Positions 5,331-6,279 of a stretch of 6,279 nt of DNA are shown piece by piece. The translations under genes were made by a program, and so were the position numbers. The notes under the pieces were generated by a model. It had not been told where the DNA came from and searched no databases. It saw only the letters and a list, made by a program, of their open reading frames with translations. The stretch spans positions 1 to 6,279 of the forward strand of contig JAFZQQ010000111.1 of the NCBI GenBank assembly GCA_017620315.1, read 5' to 3'. The DNA is from Oscillospiraceae bacterium (GTDB lineage: Bacteria > Bacillota > Clostridia > Oscillospirales > Oscillospiraceae). Position 1 is the stretch's first letter. Every line of letters starts with the position of its first letter.

Positions 5331-6215
5331 ATGGCAAAATTCAAAGTTTACTACACCATCGAACTCAACGAGGTGGCAACCGAGATCTTCAACAAGAACG
5401 ATTTTGAAGTGAAGCTTTGCTCGCACAACGACGAGGAGACCTACGTCAAGGAACTCGCCGAGTTCCAGCCCGACGGCATTATGTGCCGCACCGAGCCCGT
5501 CACCGCGAAGATGATGGATGTGTGCAAGAGCCTCAAGGTCATCGGCAAGCAGGGCGCCGGTCTTGACAACATCGACATGGATCATGCCGAGCAGAAGAAC
5601 ATTCAGGTCGTTTTCGCACCCGCCGGCAACGCCAACGCCGTCGCCGAGCATGTCATCCTTCTCATGCTCGCCTGCGCGAAGCGCTTCAACTATGTTGACA
5701 GGCAGTTCCGCAGCGGCAACTTCCTCGTCCGCATGAACCTTGAGAACACCTATGAGCTCGAGGGCAAGACCCTTGGCATGATCGGTTGCGGCCGTATTTC
5801 CCAGCTCGCTATGCGGAAGGCAAAGTTCGGCTTCGGCATGAAGATCATCGGCTACGATCCCTATCTCACGCAGGACAAGATCGGCGACCTGTGCGAGCTG
5901 AAGGCGACCGCGAAGGAGGTCTGGGAGCAGGCCGATTTCGTCAGCGTGCATCTGCCCGAGGTCGAGTCCACGCACCATTCCATCGGACGTGAGCAGTTCG
6001 CGTGGATGAAGCCCAACGCCTCCTTCATCAACTGCGCGCGCGGCGGCCTCATCAAGGAGAACGAGCTGATCGAGTGCCTGAAGGACGGCACGCTCTTCCA
6101 GGCCGGCCTCGACGTGTTCGAGCATGAGCCCATTCAGGAGTCCAGCCGCGAGCTGTTCGACCTCGACAACGTCATCATGACCCCGCATATGGCGGCGACC
6201 AATTCACGAAGCTGA
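5331..6215 (+). CDS. D-isomer-specific 2-hydroxyacid dehydrogenase (C-terminus replaced, probably truncated)
   Basis: A 294-residue NAD-dependent oxidoreductase of the D-2-hydroxyacid dehydrogenase superfamily, which includes phosphoglycerate dehydrogenase and hydroxypyruvate reductase. The N-terminal substrate domain contains KQGAGLDNID (73-82). The nucleotide loop is Gly152-Cys-Gly154-Arg-Ile-Ser157, where the third glycine is Ser. Asp176 (GYDPY) ends the second strand and favours NAD over NADP. The catalytic set is present: Arg237 (CARGG), Glu266 (EHEP) and His286 (TPHMAA). After MAAT (287-290) the reading becomes NSRS and stops, where relatives normally continue for roughly 25-30 residues into a helix that packs back on the substrate domain. 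The break at about base 6200 coincides with a fall in GC content and an inverted repeat. The gene is preceded by a good promoter and ribosome site, and its codons are strongly biased to C and G endings, suggesting good expression of the intact form. The specific substrate cannot be told. Confidence 0.88.
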   Translation: MAKFKVYYTIELNEVATEIFNKNDFEVKLCSHNDEETYVKELAEFQPDGIMCRTEPVTAKMMDVCKSLKVIGKQGAGLDNIDMDHAEQKNIQVVFAPAGNANAVAEHVILLMLACAKRFNYVDRQFRSGNFLVRMNLENTYELEGKTLGMIGCGRISQLAMRKAKFGFGMKIIGYDPYLTQDKIGDLCELKATAKEVWEQADFVSVHLPEVESTHHSIGREQFAWMKPNASFINCARGGLIKENELIECLKDGTLFQAGLDVFEHEPIQESSRELFDLDNVIMTPHMAATNSRS

Positions 6216-6251
6216 TGATCTTGTGCAAGGCACCTGCACTCTCGAATTGGT
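6198..6251. repeat. 8-base inverted repeat, one arm across the dehydrogenase break
   Basis: ACCAATTC (6198-6205) and GAATTGGT (6244-6251) are exact reverse complements separated by 38 bases. The left arm spans the point where dehydrogenase similarity ends (about 6200/6201). It may be a recombination or element end, a fold-back amplification artefact, or chance. Confidence 0.4.
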
Positions 6252-6279
6252 TCTTGAAGAAGAGATAGTCGTCATTCGA
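6201..6279. other. Low-GC tail of foreign character at the window's right end
   Basis: These 79 bases are 44% GC, against 61% in the preceding 80, and do not continue the dehydrogenase. On the minus strand they are open throughout, reading from the window edge SNDDYLFFKNQFESAGALHK and onward to base 6201, a plausible protein interior that I do not recognise. A plus-strand frame beginning QFTKLMILCK is also open, to a TAG at 6265-6267. Neither can be chosen from so little sequence. The tail may be the edge of an inserted element or a wrongly joined contig end. Confidence 0.5.

Noticed and set aside
5190..6188. 332-residue open frame on the minus strand
   Set aside because: It is the exact antisense of the dehydrogenase. 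The lack of stops follows from the strong C/G codon endings of the real gene, and its low-complexity Leu/Ala/Val/Glu-rich translation is typical of such shadows.

Overview
The window is GC-rich (about 60% by eye). Strong GGAGG-type Shine-Dalgarno sequences precede most starts, and there is one GTG start. The gene content (E. coli-like Cys-x-Cys-Gly thymidine kinase, clostridial-looking dCMP deaminase, two radical SAM enzymes, a UlaG-type metallo-hydrolase) suggests an anaerobic, GC-rich member of the Clostridia (Firmicutes), such as a gut Oscillospirales or Christensenellales relative. The taxon is an inference from sequence style, not from a marker gene.

Layout: from right to left on the minus strand runs a compact gene series. 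A GTG-started radical SAM/SPASM protein (4309-3449) is followed by a 103-base gap holding a dispersed palindromic repeat. Then come mutY (3345-2284), tdk (2232-1648), a PflX-type radical SAM protein (1651-779), a dCMP deaminase (766-284) and a P-loop kinase cut by the left window edge (240-1). The last four are tightly packed: an ATGA overlap joins tdk to the PflX-like gene, 12 bases separate that gene from the deaminase, and 43 bases separate the deaminase from the kinase. On the plus strand, a UlaG-like metal-dependent hydrolase (4421-5179) is divergent from the SPASM gene. A D-isomer-specific 2-hydroxyacid dehydrogenase (5331-6215) with its own promoter follows.

How the genes fit together: tdk and dCMP deaminase supply thymidylate by two routes (salvage of thymidine; dCMP to dUMP, the thymidylate synthase substrate). 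MutY protects DNA from 8-oxoguanine mispairs. The minus-strand cluster therefore has a DNA-precursor and DNA-integrity flavour, with an uncharacterised radical SAM enzyme translationally coupled to tdk. The SPASM protein and the hydrolase share a 111-base divergent promoter region that is exactly symmetric around a TTGCGCAA palindrome.

Oddities: the dehydrogenase loses family similarity abruptly at about base 6200. The last 79 bases have 44% GC against 61% in the preceding 80, and an 8-base inverted repeat has one arm spanning the break. This is either a mobile-element insertion or rearrangement, or a chimeric contig end. I found no CRISPR array, tRNA, rRNA or recognisable transposase, and no convincing wholly new system. 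The most worthwhile leads are the broken tail, the symmetric divergent promoter, and the PflX-like gene embedded in nucleotide-metabolism genes.
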